Origin: Notamacropus eugenii | Lineage: Eukaryota; Chordata; Mammalia; Diprotodontia; Macropodidae | Assembly: GCF_028372415.1 (NCBI RefSeq) | Contig: NC_092877.1 | Location: 246,965,536-247,029,535, forward strand | DNA: 64,000 nucleotides | Direction of reading: 5' to 3' | Part shown: positions 1 through 12,315 of the stretch, one piece after another | Layout of the letters: each line of letters starts with the position of its first letter | Numbering within the stretch: position 1 is the first letter of the stretch | Notes under the pieces: model-generated | The model's database searches: none | What the model was told of the DNA's origin: nothing | What the model saw: the letters and a program-made list of their open reading frames with translations, nothing else | Position numbers and translations under genes: made by a program

Positions 1-212
1 CCGGCTTCACTTCTCCTTCAGAGCCACCTTAATCCAGTGACCAGATATTTATCAGAATGACTGGAGATGACCCAGGATGAGGCAGTTGGGGTTAAGTGAC
101 TTGCCCAAGGTCACACAGCTAGCAAGTGACAAGTGTCTGAGGTGAGATTTGAACTCAGGTCCTCCTGACTCCTGCACTGGTGCCCTATACTCTGGACCAC
201 CTAGCTGACCTG
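1..212 (-). mobile_element. SINE with tRNA/CORE-like head and RTE-type tail, cut by window edge
   Basis: Read on the minus strand, the head contains the usual marsupial SINE blocks: GCTAGGTGG near 205, TTTGAACTCAGGTCCTCC near 148-165 (plus-strand reading), and the box-B-like GTCACACAGCTAG at 110-122. Positions 1-80 are the reverse complement of the RTE-derived tail (CATCTCCAGTCATTCTGAT, then CTGGTCACTGG) that also occurs at 9216 and 37840. The 3' end lies outside the window. Confidence 0.8.
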
Positions 213-1219
213 GGTAGTTAACTAAAAAAATGGCAGAAAGGAGAATTGTGAAGGCCAGTTGTCTACTAATTTTAATATCCCTGTTTGAAAAAAATCACAT
301 TTAAACACATAAGCACATGTTTAAATCAAACAGCAACTTTTAGAAATATATATCTAATTCAAACAAATAGAGCATTATAAAATGGAATACCACCCTCACC
401 TCTTATGCCTAGTTTGTGCATATAAATAACACTTTCAATTTTGAGATTAAAAATGGTAATAAAATGTGACAGAAAAAAAATATGCTCTGATCTTCTAGCT
501 CCATTAATGGAGAAATGGTATAAAAGACTAGAGAAGTGATATACCTGTTTTTGTACTCTGCCCTAGTTACCACCAAACACACGAAACATTTTTAGGTGTC
601 ACTTTTTAGGAATGTAATAAGTAGTTGGGGAGTATCCAGAGGAGTGTAAACAAGACGAGGAATAGCTCAGCATTATTATATGAAGCTCTGATTAAAGATT
701 TAACCTGAATTAGAAAAAAGTCTCAAGTGACAGATGTTTACTATCTTCAAACATTTGAAGGCCTTAGCACACAGGAAATGAATGAGATCGGCCACTTTGG
801 TAGAAGTAAGAGCAATGAAATAAGTTTTAGAGAAGTGAAATTAGATTTGATTTAATCAGGATGATGAGGTTTAAGAATTAGAGCTGTCTTAAAAGGGAGT
901 ACGACCCATGTGCATAGTAAGATAACTCTCAAAGATTTTTAATCAAACATTGCTTTGGTCAAATCTCAGGAATTGTGTAGATTATTTTTTGTACAAGTAT
1001 GGGTTAGAGTACTGAAGTCACCTCTGAGCTTTCTTCCAACCCTGACATTCTTTCTCTGAAATTAGTGACAACAGATTGAATTTAATTCATAATAACTTGC
1101 AATCTGTTGGCCTCTGGGGGCCCTTTGAAGTTTAAGCAACCCCTCTATGAAAATGACAAAGTCTTGCACAGGATTGTTGTGAAGAAAGCCTTTTGAATCC
1201 TTTAAAGTAATATGTGGGC
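213..1219. other. AT-rich intergenic stretch, no gene seen
   Basis: No open frame of note and no repeat that I recognise. It is AT-rich unique or very old sequence. Confidence 0.5.
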
Positions 1220-1325
1220 CATGGTGTAGAGTGCATAAAGACTTACAGTTAAGAAGACTTGGGTCTTACTTCTAATATATATTCACTTGGTAACCTTAGG
1301 GAAGTCATGTAAACTCTAAGGCACA
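1220..1325 (+). mobile_element. Degenerate MIR/CORE-SINE fragment
   Basis: It has the order expected of a MIR core: a 'gtgtagagtgcataaagact' head-like stretch, then 'cttgggtcttacttctaata', then 'ggtaaccttagggaagtcat'. It is strongly diverged. Confidence 0.4.
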
Positions 1326-1347
1326 CACACACATCCCCCCCCCCCCC
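1321..1347. repeat. Short (CA)n plus C13 homopolymer
   Basis: A CA run of seven units is followed by about 13 consecutive C residues. Confidence 0.9.
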
Positions 1348-1427
1348 AGCCACCTGTCCACATCTATTAGTGGTAAACAAAATTGCTAGGCTTCTGTGAG
1401 GATTAAAATTCTTCAACCTACAATAAA

Positions 1428-1830
1428 AGAGACTGAGGCAGAGCTCTGAGCCAGTGGCACTTTATTAAAGTGCCCTCTAACGAAGTAGTCCTTAGATTTT
1501 TGTCAATATCTGAGATTCCACCCTTCTTCTGGGACCTTGTAGTTATAAAGTTTGATGCCCAAATATACAAAAGAGGCATAGTAAAACACAAAATTCCACT
1601 CTTTGACATGATACATAAGCTAAAATAAGCAAAAATGATGTCAGCAGGGTCATGAGTCCAGTGAGACAAGCAATATCTCCTCTGACCAGGTGGTCACAAG
1701 ATGGATGGATTTCTCCTTAGGTTAGATAAGATGAGACAGTACAAGCTATACATATGCTCCAAGAATATATCAGGGGGTGACTTTCTGTACCATGCCACCA
1801 TCCATGCTTAATTTGGTCATGGAGTTTGAA
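1428..1830 (-). mobile_element. Candidate solo LTR (ERV remnant), minus strand
   Basis: The block GGCACTTTATTAAAGTGCCC at 1456 would hold a reversed polyadenylation signal near the right end of an LTR read on the minus strand. No paired LTR, clear TG..CA ends or target duplication were established. It could instead be unrelated unique DNA. Confidence 0.25.
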
Positions 1831-2011
1831 AAAAACCGGATGGAGATATCTTTATCAGCATTCTTGGGGTTGTGCAAGTGAGTTTCATAGCTATTAAGCA
1901 AGTAATGAACATAACATTAATGTTTGAGGCTGAATATAGGACCCTTCTAATATAATCTATATCCTTATGTGACTTATACAAAGTATGGATTAATGCATTG
2001 CTTATTCTTTT

Positions 2012-2390
2012 TCTTTTTGAAATGTATTTATTTTTAGTTTTCAATAGACACACATACACAGGATTTTGAGTTCCAAATTTTCTCTCCATCTCTCACCTCC
2101 ACCACCACTCCCAACACAGTGCTCATTCTGATTACTACTTCCCCCAATCTGCCCTCCCTTCCATCACACACACCACCTTCTCTTGTCAAATCTATTTTCT
2201 TGTTAGGCAAGATAGATTTCTGTGCCACATTGCTTGTATATCTTATTACCCAGTTGAATGTAAAAACAATTTGGAACATTCATTTTTAAAACTTTGGGTT
2301 CCAACTACTCTCCCTTCCTCACTCCCTACCCATGCTACTGAGAAGTTAGTTATACAAACACTTTCGTATCCTTATAGCTATTATTAGGTA
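2012..2390 (-). mobile_element. LINE-1 3' UTR fragment, minus strand
   Basis: This is a diverged reverse-complement relative of the L1 3' end at 53760-54090. Shared blocks include GATTTTGAGTTCCAAATTTT at 2061, CAATCTGCCCTCCCTTC at 2145, GGCAAGATAGATTTCTGTGCC at 2206 and CCCAGTTGAATGTAAAAACAAT at 2250. The element is truncated: no ORF2 sequence follows on the right. Confidence 0.8.
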
Positions 2391-2580
2391 ATCGACTAGG
2401 TATGTATCACTAAATGAATATATTAAAATAATAACTCTCATTACCCCTTATAAAAGCATTAAGAACTGACTAAAAATGATTAGTGTTTGAGTCTGATTCC
2501 TCAAGTAATCATTTCTCTTCCTTCACTAGTAGAGAAGGATCCTCACATGGAGTTCCCTATCCCATTGAAATGACAGACCC

Positions 2581-2583
<3 letters not shown>

Positions 2584-2677
<94 letters not shown>

Positions 2678-2678
2678 A
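2584..2678. repeat. (GA)n microsatellite
   Basis: About 95 bases of nearly pure GA dinucleotide with one AA interruption near 2655. Reading frames through it give meaningless Arg-Glu repeats. Confidence 0.98.
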
Positions 2679-2689
2679 GTAACTGATAT

Positions 2690-3384
2690 GAACTATTATT
2701 AATAAAGATAAAAATCAATTTCAAAAACATCCAAGAAACTCAGGAAAAATTTTAGTGAATTAATTATAATTAATCCATTGCTTTCCTCAAATTTAGAAAA
2801 GTGACTCAGAGTATAGTGTTCAGTGATTCAATTACAAGATGTTGAGATTATGCCCATAGAGAAAAAAAAATGTCCTTAGCAAAGTCAGTGGATATTAAGA
2901 ACACCAAAATAATGACTTCCTTTCCCTTTCACCAATGAACAGCAACATCACTGAACGAAATTGAGGCAGGTCTTAAGTATTATTGACAACTAATTAAATT
3001 CTGTTTCAAGAATTAAATGAAATTAATTACTCCAGTAGGATTTTAACACAGAATCTGCAGTTCATTTAGTCTACTGCCCTTGCACATACCAACTAAATTA
3101 ATGCCCCAAAGACATTCTGCAGCAGTGCTTTACTCCCTATCTTCTAATCTCAAACCTCCAGTGACAGAATTCAGTACATTCCAAGGTTGCTCATTTTGCT
3201 TTTGGACAATTCTAATTGTTAAGCAGTATTTTCATTACATCAACCTGAAATCTGATTTTCTCCAACTTTCATCCATTGATTCTATGTTTACACTCTGGCA
3301 AAATACAAAAACAGCCTACTCTGAGGCAGGTGGTCCTGAAATCACACACAAAAAAAACCCCTGAATTGACTACTAACCTCATAC
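2690..3384. other. Intergenic stretch, nothing recognised
   Basis: AT-rich sequence. A 94-codon open frame at 3080-3364 has no recognisable domain and no coding signature, so I do not call it a gene. Confidence 0.5.
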
Positions 3385-3545
3385 CTTTATAGTGTGTAAT
3401 CCTAGGCAAGTAACTTAAACTCCATCTTCCTCAGAGTCCTAAACTGTAAAATGAGAATAACAACGGTATTGTTGTGCCAATCAAATGGGGTAATATCTGC
3501 AAAGTTCTTGCCATAGTGCATGGCACATCAGAGGGAATTAATTTC
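3385..3545 (+). mobile_element. MIR fragment
   Basis: In order it shows 'taggcaagtaacttaaac', 'ctgtaaaatgagaataacaa', 'aaatggggtaatatctgcaa' and 'catagtgcatggcacatcag'. These match the order of the MIR core and 3' part. Confidence 0.75.
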
Positions 3546-3919
3546 TTTTCCCCCTTGCAATCCGTGTTTCACAAAGCAATGATTCAACCTATGAAAGACA
3601 GCAATCATGAATCTCCCTCCCCTTTTTTTTTATTATCCTTGGGCTAAGAAACAAAATGTTTTCTGTAATCTTCATATGTCATGGTTTCCTGTTCATTCAC
3701 AATTATGCTTTATCTAGCCGTGCATTAGTTTATTGATTCTATCTCAAAAGTCAGCATGTAGAAAAGACAAAAACCATATTCCATTTAATCTTTCTGAGCC
3801 CCCTTTTGCTTTTTAGGAAAATAAAGGGGTAGACCAATGAATTCTGAAATCCCTTGCCATCTGTCGCAATTGTAATGAGGGATCCTTTAATCTGAATTTA
3901 TATATTTATGTGAAGACAC

Positions 3920-4135
3920 TAATTAGTAGATAAATGCATACATATGTATACATAAGACATAAGTATATATAAAACACAGACATTAGTATATATGTATATA
4001 GACATATTACATATACGCACATATGTATATGCAACATATACACATAAGTTTACATGTATGTATACATATACCATATATATATATACAAATTAATATTAAT
4101 TCATCTATATCTCTTTATATAAATATATTTGGAGA
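3920..4135. repeat. Degenerate TATG/TATA-rich tract
   Basis: Imperfect ATATGTATAC-type repeats of alternating purine and pyrimidine run for about 200 bases. Confidence 0.85.
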
Positions 4136-4151
4136 TAGATGAATGGATGGA

Positions 4152-4402
4152 TCTGGGGCAACTCAGTGGCACAGTAGAAAGAGTGCTGAACTTCTCATCA
4201 GGAAGACTTACCTTTTTGAGTTCAAATGTAGCTCCTGTTACTTAATAGGATATGACCCTGGGCAAGTCACTTAAGCCGGTATGTTTCAGTTTCCTCATTT
4301 GTAGAATGATCTGGAGAAGAAAATAACAAATACCAGTATCTTTGCTAGGAAAACCCCAAATCCGGTCACAAAGAGTCAGACATGACTAAAAACAACTGAA
4401 CA
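4152..4402 (+). mobile_element. Marsupial CORE-SINE, near full length
   Basis: The head is GGGGCAACTCAGTGGCACAG, followed by TTTGAGTTCAAATGTAGC, then TGACCCTGGGCAAGTCACTT, TTTCAGTTTCCTCATTTGTA, CAGTATCTTTGCTAGGAAAA and the tail GGTCACAAAGAGTCAGACAT. The element is followed directly by a TA microsatellite in the place of its 3' tail. Confidence 0.92.
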
Positions 4403-4407
4403 CCATA

Positions 4408-4465
<58 letters not shown>

Positions 4466-4468
4466 TAT
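4403..4468. repeat. (TA)n microsatellite at a SINE tail
   Basis: Almost pure TA with a TGTG interruption and a short CA end. It begins where the SINE tail ends. Confidence 0.95.
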
Positions 4469-7400
4469 CATTTCTCCTATTTTATTTCCTTCATTTGGCA
4501 GCAAAGTCTTTTCCAAATGAGTAATCATATAGTTCATTAGTAACCCTATATCCACAATATAAAAGAGAAAAAGTAGAACATACATAATATATGACTTGTG
4601 TGTCAAAAGGAGAGGGATTAAGAAATATTCTTTATTATTTGTTGAAAAGAAGATTGAGATTTTTCAACCTCCAAATCTGCATTCGCTTTAGCATGATAAT
4701 GGCTCCCTGTTTCTCAAAATTGACTTGTTAGAGTAGCCTCGAAGGTAACATTCCTGCTTTTCCTTTTTTGTTTAAGAAAAGCTATATCGGTGACGTGTTA
4801 GAGATGCTCTCTTCTTTTACAGGGACACTAAGGCAGATACAAGAACGTATTAAGCACTTAAATAACATGCATAATGTTATAGGGTAAGTAAAAATAAAAG
4901 TAAAAATAGTTAGTTACAGCCCTTAATTAGCTTATATTTTAATAGCCAAAAGCAACACATAAAAGGGTAACTGAAAAGGAGGAATAGGCAAAGGAGAATA
5001 AAATACTTATATGAGGGTTACTGTAGCTAAGTCCCAAGAATCAAGTATTGCTGTTTTAGACCCTTTCCCAAAATAAAGATTTGGAGAACTTGCCAATGGC
5101 AGAAAATGGAATGAAGAGGCAGTTGAAGCAGGGTGGCATGGGGATGCCTGGTGGGGGGAAAGTTGTTAACTGATTGATATCTTTGTTTCTAAATCTATGT
5201 ATTGGGATCTTTGAGGGCAGAAATTACTCAGAAGGATACCCACCAAACAATCAGAAAGCATTTAATAAGCCCCTACTGTGTACCAAGTACTGAATAAAAA
5301 TATAATACGTGAAACACTCTTTACTCTGAAGGAGTTAACCTTCTAGGGGAAGATGGAGTGGGAAGGAGGAAGGCAAAGAAAGAAAAGCAATAATAAAGCT
5401 CTTCAAATAGTCAAGGGAACAGGGTCTAAGCCAGAGAAGTTAACTTAGGTGGAAAGAAAAAGAGAATAAATGAAGCCATAGAATTGGACAGGATCATCAA
5501 AGAAAAGAGTATAAGAAGAAATAATGGAGATAAGGGGTGGGGCACAGTGGTTATCCTGTAGAGTTCAAGGAGCTAACAGATGTTGAGGAGATAGCAATAG
5601 GAATAACTGCTCAGAGAGATGGGAGAATACACAGAGTATAGTGACAGAAAGATATAGGGAAAAAGCATATCAAAAAATAAAATGGTGAGTGAAAAATTTC
5701 CTGATTTATTTAACTATTAGCTAATAAGGAGGAAAGCTTGATCTCCAAGGTGATCAATTCTTCAATTTGAATTATATGACTATAGAGATGTTGTGATGTG
5801 CATTAGAGAAATGGTATACTAGTAACAATGTCAAATCGCATAGCCTCAAAGTATGGATGCTCACGTTTGTAGTTATACTTTGAATCATAATAAACATATT
5901 TCAAGCTGTGTACCAAAAAAGCATTTCAATATAGAATTGAAATTGAATTATTAACAAAATTTACCTATAACAGACTATCATGAGTTTGTCTAATTACAAT
6001 AAACATGATTTTAACACATATGAAAACAATGTATTTCTAAGTATATATCTACTAATTTTTGTCCAATCTTCATCAGTAATATAATTGTTCAGCTGATTCT
6101 CCTATATATACAAAAGGCATGAATTGTCTTTAAAATAACTTGTTTTTTTTATAGTAAAATTATCAGATATAAAATCCTTGAGGAAAGGGAGGAAATAAAA
6201 TTTTAAAAATTGTATTTTTAGCATTTAAATATAACCTAAGATTAAGAAAGTAGTATTTTGTTAAATTCTCAATAAAGTTTTGCTACCAGCAGAGGGTGAT
6301 ATTGAACTACAAAATGAATATTGTCTCAGTCTACATTCTTTGGACATTGGATTATTTATGCTTTAAAGCAAAGGGTTTTGGTTTTTAATCTTTTTAAAAT
6401 ATTTTTGTCTTTAAAATTGAAATTTTATTATCTAAAATTGTGTGTTCTTTGCAGAAAATGAAATCTGCCACCTCTACTTTTTTTTTAATTTGATGACTTA
6501 CCCAATGATATGTGTATATATTTATTTTTAATTTCTTATAAGATAATGTAATATAACAAACCTTTTAATTTTATATCTATTTGAATTCATGTTCATGAAT
6601 AAGGTAAATTCAAATTGTTTACATTATTACATTTGTTATTACTGATCTTAAAATTGAATATTTTGTCATTTTTTTCTGTGTTTTTCCATACTGTTTGTGT
6701 TTATGTTCCATTATGTTAAATGGTAGCAATTATTTTTCAACAAGTTATATGACTGAACAAATAGGAGGTTACCTACATTGCACAAAACAAAACAAAACCT
6801 TGAAATTAAGAAACATTGAAATTAAACTTGAAGGCATATTCAGTGATCAGTTAAATTATGACTTGATTCACATAAAAACTAGCATAAGTTTCAAGTTTTG
6901 GTTTAGGACTTTGGAGGCACTGAAAGAAACTGAATTTAGATAAAAATCATTCCCTATATATGTAAATTTTATTCAGTTCAATCATCACATTAAAAAAAAA
7001 AAGTCCCTCATTCTCCTTTGTAGAACTAAGGCAGTTACTTTTAGAAAGTGACTTGAGTTATTATGTTAAAACATTACACCAGAAATACATCTCTATTCCA
7101 TCCCGATCTAGTACTGTATCTGAAATTCCCACTATTACTCATTCTTTTAAATACCATTCAATACTTTGAAGGAGCTAACAATTTTATTTTTTTTTCAAGC
7201 GATGTTAATCACATCTCCTCCAATCCTTAATAGATAATTTTTCGTAAGAGTTGTAGAGTCTAAAACAAACATGAAAATTATTCATTTCAACTTCATAAAT
7301 TTTGATTGAGACTCTATGGTTGAATCACACGTTCCCAGCCAAGACTGAAAGACCAAGAATGAAGCAACTATCATTTGACTGAAAAAAAAAATTAGTATTT

Positions 7401-7600
7401 CACCTCAACATTTTCTCAGAGACTTATTTTGATGGACTCAGTGCAGGAAACTGCTGTCTAATATGTCCAATGTCAATATACTTAGAATCTCCAGATATTC
7501 AGGTAGGTGTAAAAAAAAAGAAATCTGTGGAAGTGAGAATTGTTTTGCTCTATGATCACCACTATTATTTAGAGAAACCCTAACCTCAGCGTTCTGCCAC
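4469..7600. other. AT-rich intergenic region, no gene seen
   Basis: Apart from the L2 fragment at 5245-5360 I recognise nothing. The open frame at 6695-6943 lies in low-complexity AT-rich DNA and has no domain signature. Confidence 0.5.
5245..5360 (-). mobile_element. L2 3' end fragment
   Basis: On the plus strand it reads 'gcatttaataagcccctact', 'gtgtaccaagtactgaat', then 'ctgaaggagttaaccttcta' and 'ggggaagatgg'. This is the reverse complement of the L2 3' end. Confidence 0.6.
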
Positions 7601-7858
7601 TTGTTGTTGAGTCGTTTCAGTCATGTCCAACTCTTTGTGACCCCATTGGGGGTTTTCTTGGCAAAGATACTAGGATTGTTTGACATTTCCTTCTCTAGTT
7701 CACTTTTTTACAGATGAGAAAACTGAGGCAATTAGGGTTAACTGACTTCTCCAGAATCACACAGCTACTAAACACCTGAGCCAAGATTCAAGGTCATGAA
7801 AACCAGTCTTCCTGATTCCAAGCACAGAACTCTATCCACTGTGCCACCCAGCTACCTA
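7601..7858 (-). mobile_element. Marsupial CORE-SINE, near full length
   Basis: The reverse complement carries all SINE blocks. On the plus strand the order is GAGTCGTTTCAGTCATGTCC, TTTGTGACCCCATTGG, CAGATGAGAAAACTGAGGCA, ATCACACAGCTACTAAACAC and CTATCCACTGTGCCACCCAG. Confidence 0.93.
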
Positions 7859-8660
7859 AGTGCCCAAAACAGCAGAAATTGTCTCTGACATTAAAACTCC
7901 TGCCTTGTTACTCATTTCTCCCTGCATTATTGGATGAAAGAGGATACATCTCTTGTACTCTTCCCTCTCACATCAAATGGATTTGAATTTAAGTCCTTTT
8001 ACCCAACCATGGCTTTATGTGGAGGTACTACCAGGTCAGGTTTATTTCACAGGAGTGCCTGACAAAAACACCAGCATCTTAGATCTCCATAATTATTAAA
8101 TTATGTAAACAAGACTGAGTTATTCAGTTAAGCCTGACAACAACCCTCGTACTTCCAATATTAAAGTTTCAGACACCTGAACTCTAGAAAGACCCCCGCA
8201 TTTCAGTACCCCCATCCTCATTGAGATGATCCCTCTGGGAAGTTAGAAAGAATGTTATTTTCAGTTTCCAAGTCCCTCCCTAACTCAGGACTAATCTTCC
8301 AGAGGAGATTGATTATATCTGTGCCCATGCTGTTAGCTGTAGATTTCCGATTGACATAGGGCAAGAAACTGAGAGTGTTACAATGTCTGTCCCACAGGCC
8401 AGTAAAAACTACTGATAGTTTCCATTTGAGGTAATCTCACCATCTCACCTGTCTCAACTCAGTAATTTGAAAACAAATATGTAGGTAGATAAAAATCTCT
8501 GTTCATTCAATGTCAAGGAGGTCTGAAGAGCTTCTCTTTCAGGGACAGAGTATCACCTGCTTATCAAAGATTCATCAATGGCACGTTGCTGAAGGGAAGA
8601 CAATCTCATTGGATAGCCTTTTCTCCAACAATTTCCTTTATTTTCCTTGTAACACAACCT
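7859..8660. other. Intergenic stretch, nothing recognised
   Basis: No gene and no repeat that I can name. Confidence 0.5.
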
Positions 8661-8664
8661 GTGA

Positions 8665-9420
8665 GTAGACAGAGTTGTCCGAATAGGGACCCAGGTAGCT
8701 AGCCGAGTAATTTAGTTTGTCTTCTACCTCTCCCTCTCCCTCTAATTTTCCTTCTCTTCTCCAAAGGAATGTAAAATTTGGTGGCCAGAAGGTCCCTAGT
8801 TAACTTTGGGTTTACTGACAAGATTTCTTCCTTCCTTCCTTCCTTCCTTCCTTCCTTTCTTCCTTCCTTCCTTCCTTCCTTCCTTCCTTCCTTCCTTCCT
8901 TCCTTCCTTCCTTCCTTCCTTTCTTTCTGAAGTACATAGACTGGACCACAATAGGTCCTGCCCAAGCTCCACTTAATGGCTATTTTTGGACTCTCCTGAC
9001 TTTGAATGAATGTCATTGGCAAATGTTTCTCTTTGAAACATCAAGTCATCCTGACCGTCTTGACCTCCTACCTTTTTTTCTTTTTCTAATAAAAAGAGTC
9101 ATTGCTTGACTACTTCTTTAAGATGCCTATTCACTGAATGGGCATTACCCCACTCTAAGTGAGTCCCTGAAAAGACCTTAACCTAAAAGGGTCAGGGTCT
9201 TCCATTGCACTCTGGGCCATCCCTAGTCATCCTGATGAATACCTGGCCACTGGATCCAGATACCTCCGGAGGAGAAAGTGAGGCTGGTCGTGACTTTGCT
9301 CAGCCCTCATTCACGGAAATCGAAGTCACCTGCAAGTCATACCACCATTTCCCTGATGTCATAGTCCTCTTCACAAACAAAGCACAAACACAACAACAAC
9401 AATTCATTTTAAATCCCCTC
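8665..9420 (+). mobile_element. Long repeat with RTE-type 3' tail (marsupial RTE-derived family)
   Basis: A diverged copy of the same family lies at 37360-38003. Shared landmarks in order: CCACTTAATGG (8970), GCTTGACTACTTCTTTAAGA (9104), GCCTATTCACTGAATGGGCA (9125), CTCTGGGCCATC (9211), CTGGCCACTGGATCCAGAT (9243), GAGGAGAAAGTGAGGCTGG (9270), CTGATGTCATAGTCCTCTTC (9353), ending in ACAACAACAA. The tail is the RTE-derived tail seen in marsupial SINEs. No reverse transcriptase is present, so it is a non-autonomous element. The family name is not certain. Confidence 0.75.
8825..8928. repeat. (TTCC)n tetranucleotide array
   Basis: About 25 copies of TTCC with single TTTC interruptions. It lies inside the RTE-tailed repeat, at the point where the sister copy has only GATTTCTTTCTTAAG (37520). 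Confidence 0.97.
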
Positions 9421-9529
9421 CTATGTCCTTATCACTTATCCATCCTATCTATTCAAGGTTTGACCCATCAAATTACTCATAGCTTGTCACAAATTTATTA
9501 AAAGTTGTTCAGTTCTTCACTTAGTCACT

Positions 9530-9725
9530 CAGTCAACAAGAATTTAATAAGGGTTTACATTATACCAATATACCATGATAAGCACTAGAATTATAAAGAC
9601 AATAACATTTGATCCTCAAAAGAGCCCTACCAGATAAGTATTATTGTTGTCTTCATTTATGAAATATCTAAGTCCAAATGCGAATTCAGATTTTTCTGAT
9701 TCCAGGGTCACTGTATCATGTACCT
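9530..9725 (-). mobile_element. L2/MIR fragment, minus strand
   Basis: 'caacaagaatttaataaggg' followed by 'gataagcactagaattataa' resembles a reversed L2 or MIR 3' end. 'catttgatcctcaaaagagc' and 'ggtattattgttgtc'-like sequence follow as in a reversed MIR. The border between the two is unclear. Confidence 0.5.
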
Positions 9726-10029
9726 GTCACATATGCTCCAGAGCTCTAAATCTGTATCCCGATTAAAGTGATCATGTGGGAGTTCCTCAAGTGGGGTGGT
9801 ACAGCAGTTCCAAAGATGACTTCTTAGTTTTTTCTTTTAGGAAGGAAAAATTGCATCTCTGATCTTTGTTAGAGATGCCCCTACTTATGATTGCTAGTAG
9901 AAAGCAAGTTGTTATTTGCTTCCTCTGTTTTATGATATGCAATTTATGATCTTTGAAAGAACAGTAATTGCTACCTACCTATAGGTACCAGAAGTATTTC
10001 CACTACAAAATACTGCTTCTCAAATTCCT

Positions 10030-10270
10030 AGTTTTCTTCAGTTAAATTCACATTTCTGAACTTTCCTTCTGTCACTTCCTTGAATTAGTTATCTTGTATT
10101 TTCTTATAGTTTATTCCTCCCTTAGACTGCAAATTTCTTGAGGGAATAGATTTTTTTTTTTATTTTTTTCTTTGTATCAACAGTATCTAGCTTTATTCCA
10201 CAGCCTCATCACCAATGCCATGAAAACTGTAGGGACTTAATAAATATGCAATTTTTGAATTGAGTTAAAT
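10030..10270 (+). mobile_element. L2 3' end
   Basis: 'tagactgcaaatttcttgag' and 'gggacttaataaatatgcaa' with a 'ttgaattgag' end match the L2 3' terminal region. Confidence 0.7.
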
Positions 10271-10679
10271 GTTAATAGAAGACTTTTTAAATACATGGAT
10301 AATTTCTTAAAAGCTTTCTTGAGAGAAAAATGTTGTTTATAGCTTTTTCTTAAGAAAAATTAATGCCTTGAAAAATGAATTAAATTGTTTATTTGGTTGA
10401 GCAAGTTTTTTTTTCCTTTATATCAGAGAACTTTTTAACATGATTTTATTTATAAATTAAAGGACATTTTAAAAAAACTCATATCATGACTTACAGAATA
10501 CCATGAGAATTGCCAGCACCATGATTTCAGAGGATAATGAAAAAGCATGCCATACATATCATTACAAAAATTAAAGGGACTAGTATGCAGAATGAGAAAC
10601 ATATTCATTGGATATGTCCAAAATTAGATTTTATTTTACATGACCATGATAAAAGCGTTCTTCCATTCTCTTCCTTCCT

Positions 10680-10800
10680 CCCATATATAGTATGTAAGTG
10701 TATATAAGCATATGTGTATATAAGCATATGCATACACATATATACATATGCATGTGCACACATATACATACTCACTTATGTGTGTATGTGTGTGTGTAAT
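10680..10800. repeat. Degenerate (TATG)/(TG) tract
   Basis: Alternating TATA, CATATG and TGTG units run for about 120 bases next to a SINE 3' end. Confidence 0.85.
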
Positions 10801-10802
10801 TT

Positions 10803-11048
10803 GTTCATCAGGCAATCCAGTCGTATCTGACTCTTTGTGACCCCATTTGGTATTTTCTTGGCAAAGATATGGGAATGATTTTCAGTTTCATTTTGCAGCT
10901 CATTTTACAGAGGAGGAAACTGAGGCAAACAGAGTTAGATTGCTTGCCCAGAGTCACACAGCTAGTAAGTATCTAAGGCCAGATTTGAACTTTGGAAGAT
11001 GTCGTCCTGACTCTAGGCCAGACACTCTATCTATTGCTTCTCCTAACT
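10803..11048 (-). mobile_element. Marsupial CORE-SINE
   Basis: Plus-strand blocks in order are 'tctgactctttgtgacccca', 'cttggcaaagatatgggaat', 'gaggaggaaactgaggcaaa', 'gagtcacacagctagtaagt' and 'ctgactctaggccagacact'. Confidence 0.92.
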
Positions 11049-12300
11049 GATACACGCACTCACACACACACACTCACCCCTACATATACATAGATGTATG
11101 TGTGTGCTAATTATGAAGAAATTTTTAAAATTAAATCAAACTATTTTTTTTTTCAAAAAGTAAGACAGATCAATACATCGACCATGTCAGGAAATAATGG
11201 GGGGGAGAGAGGAAGAGGCCAGAACAGACATATGGTATGCTGTAGGAAATAACCTACAAATACCTTCCATCTTTTGTTTTTACTCTGGATCCTCTTAACG
11301 CTCATATAAATAATTCTCGTAAAATTTCATTGACATGTTAAAGCAGGAATACTAGTCAGTAGTCACAGATATCTTATTTTTATCAGAGGCTTAAGGAAGG
11401 AAATCAGAAAATGACTCACAATTTCAGTGATCTAATATAAACAAATATATTAGACATGTACATGAATAAGTGATTGCATCACGTTAAAAAATTAACTATG
11501 TAACAACTTTCATTGTATAGCAGGAACAAATAATAACTGCTGAATATCTCTGTGTAAGATTTAACTAGAGAGATCTTATAAGTGTCAATGTAATTTTCTA
11601 GTGGAAAATAATGAATTCAAAAGTGAACACAATTGGATATTTGTCATATTTCTATTTTTAAATTTATTAACTGTTTTGAATTATTGTCAATTCCTTATAT
11701 AGCTCCTACCAACTTACTTATAAATTCAATTAAGGATAATTGCCATGACACTTCAAAATCTTATAATTATGGTTAAATCAAATATTAACATTTTAAACAC
11801 TGTTATTAAATTTTGACAATCTTTTCAAATAAAGAAAACAAATGCTTCCTGGGATCCACTAGAGGGTGTTAAATGAACAGGAAAAGGGGGATTCAGCAGT
11901 AAGCAGTATAACCAGAATTTCAGAATGCTCTGCAATTTCGTTGCAGGCAACCAGAGTTGGTTTTAGATTATAAACATTTTACCCCATTATCTTTCCCAAA
12001 AATCTGTGGTAACTAATATGATACTTGCTACTAAGAAGTGCTCCAATGAAGCCAACTTTTGTTTATGTTGTTTCAGTTCTGATTTCACAAACTGATTCCA
12101 CTAAATAATTGTTTTGACCTATCACTTGCCTGTTAGAAAATGTTGTTTATTTTTATTTTTATTCATCATTTGACACGTTTATATGCAATCAAGATCTTTT
12201 GACACTTTCTTAATTATTCCTAGCCATGATATGTGAAGAGATAGATAATCCATGACTGATTCTGTCACTTCAAATCGGTGCTAAAAGACAGATTATAGAC
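11049..12300. other. AT-rich intergenic stretch, no gene seen
   Basis: It starts with a short CA/TA-rich stretch at 11055-11105. Nothing else is recognised. Confidence 0.5.
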
Positions 12301-12315
12301 GGTGAATGAAAGAAG

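Noticed and set aside
4152..4402. tRNA gene
   Set aside because: The box-A/box-B-like blocks belong to the SINE head; no tRNA cloverleaf is kept. The same holds for the other SINE copies.
8699..9022. 107-codon frame with KEGR repeats
   Set aside because: It is a translation of the TTCC array inside a transposon.
9205..9501. 98-codon frame as a gene
   Set aside because: It lies in the RTE-type tail of a repeat; the same sequence type recurs at 1-80 and 37.2-38.0 kb.
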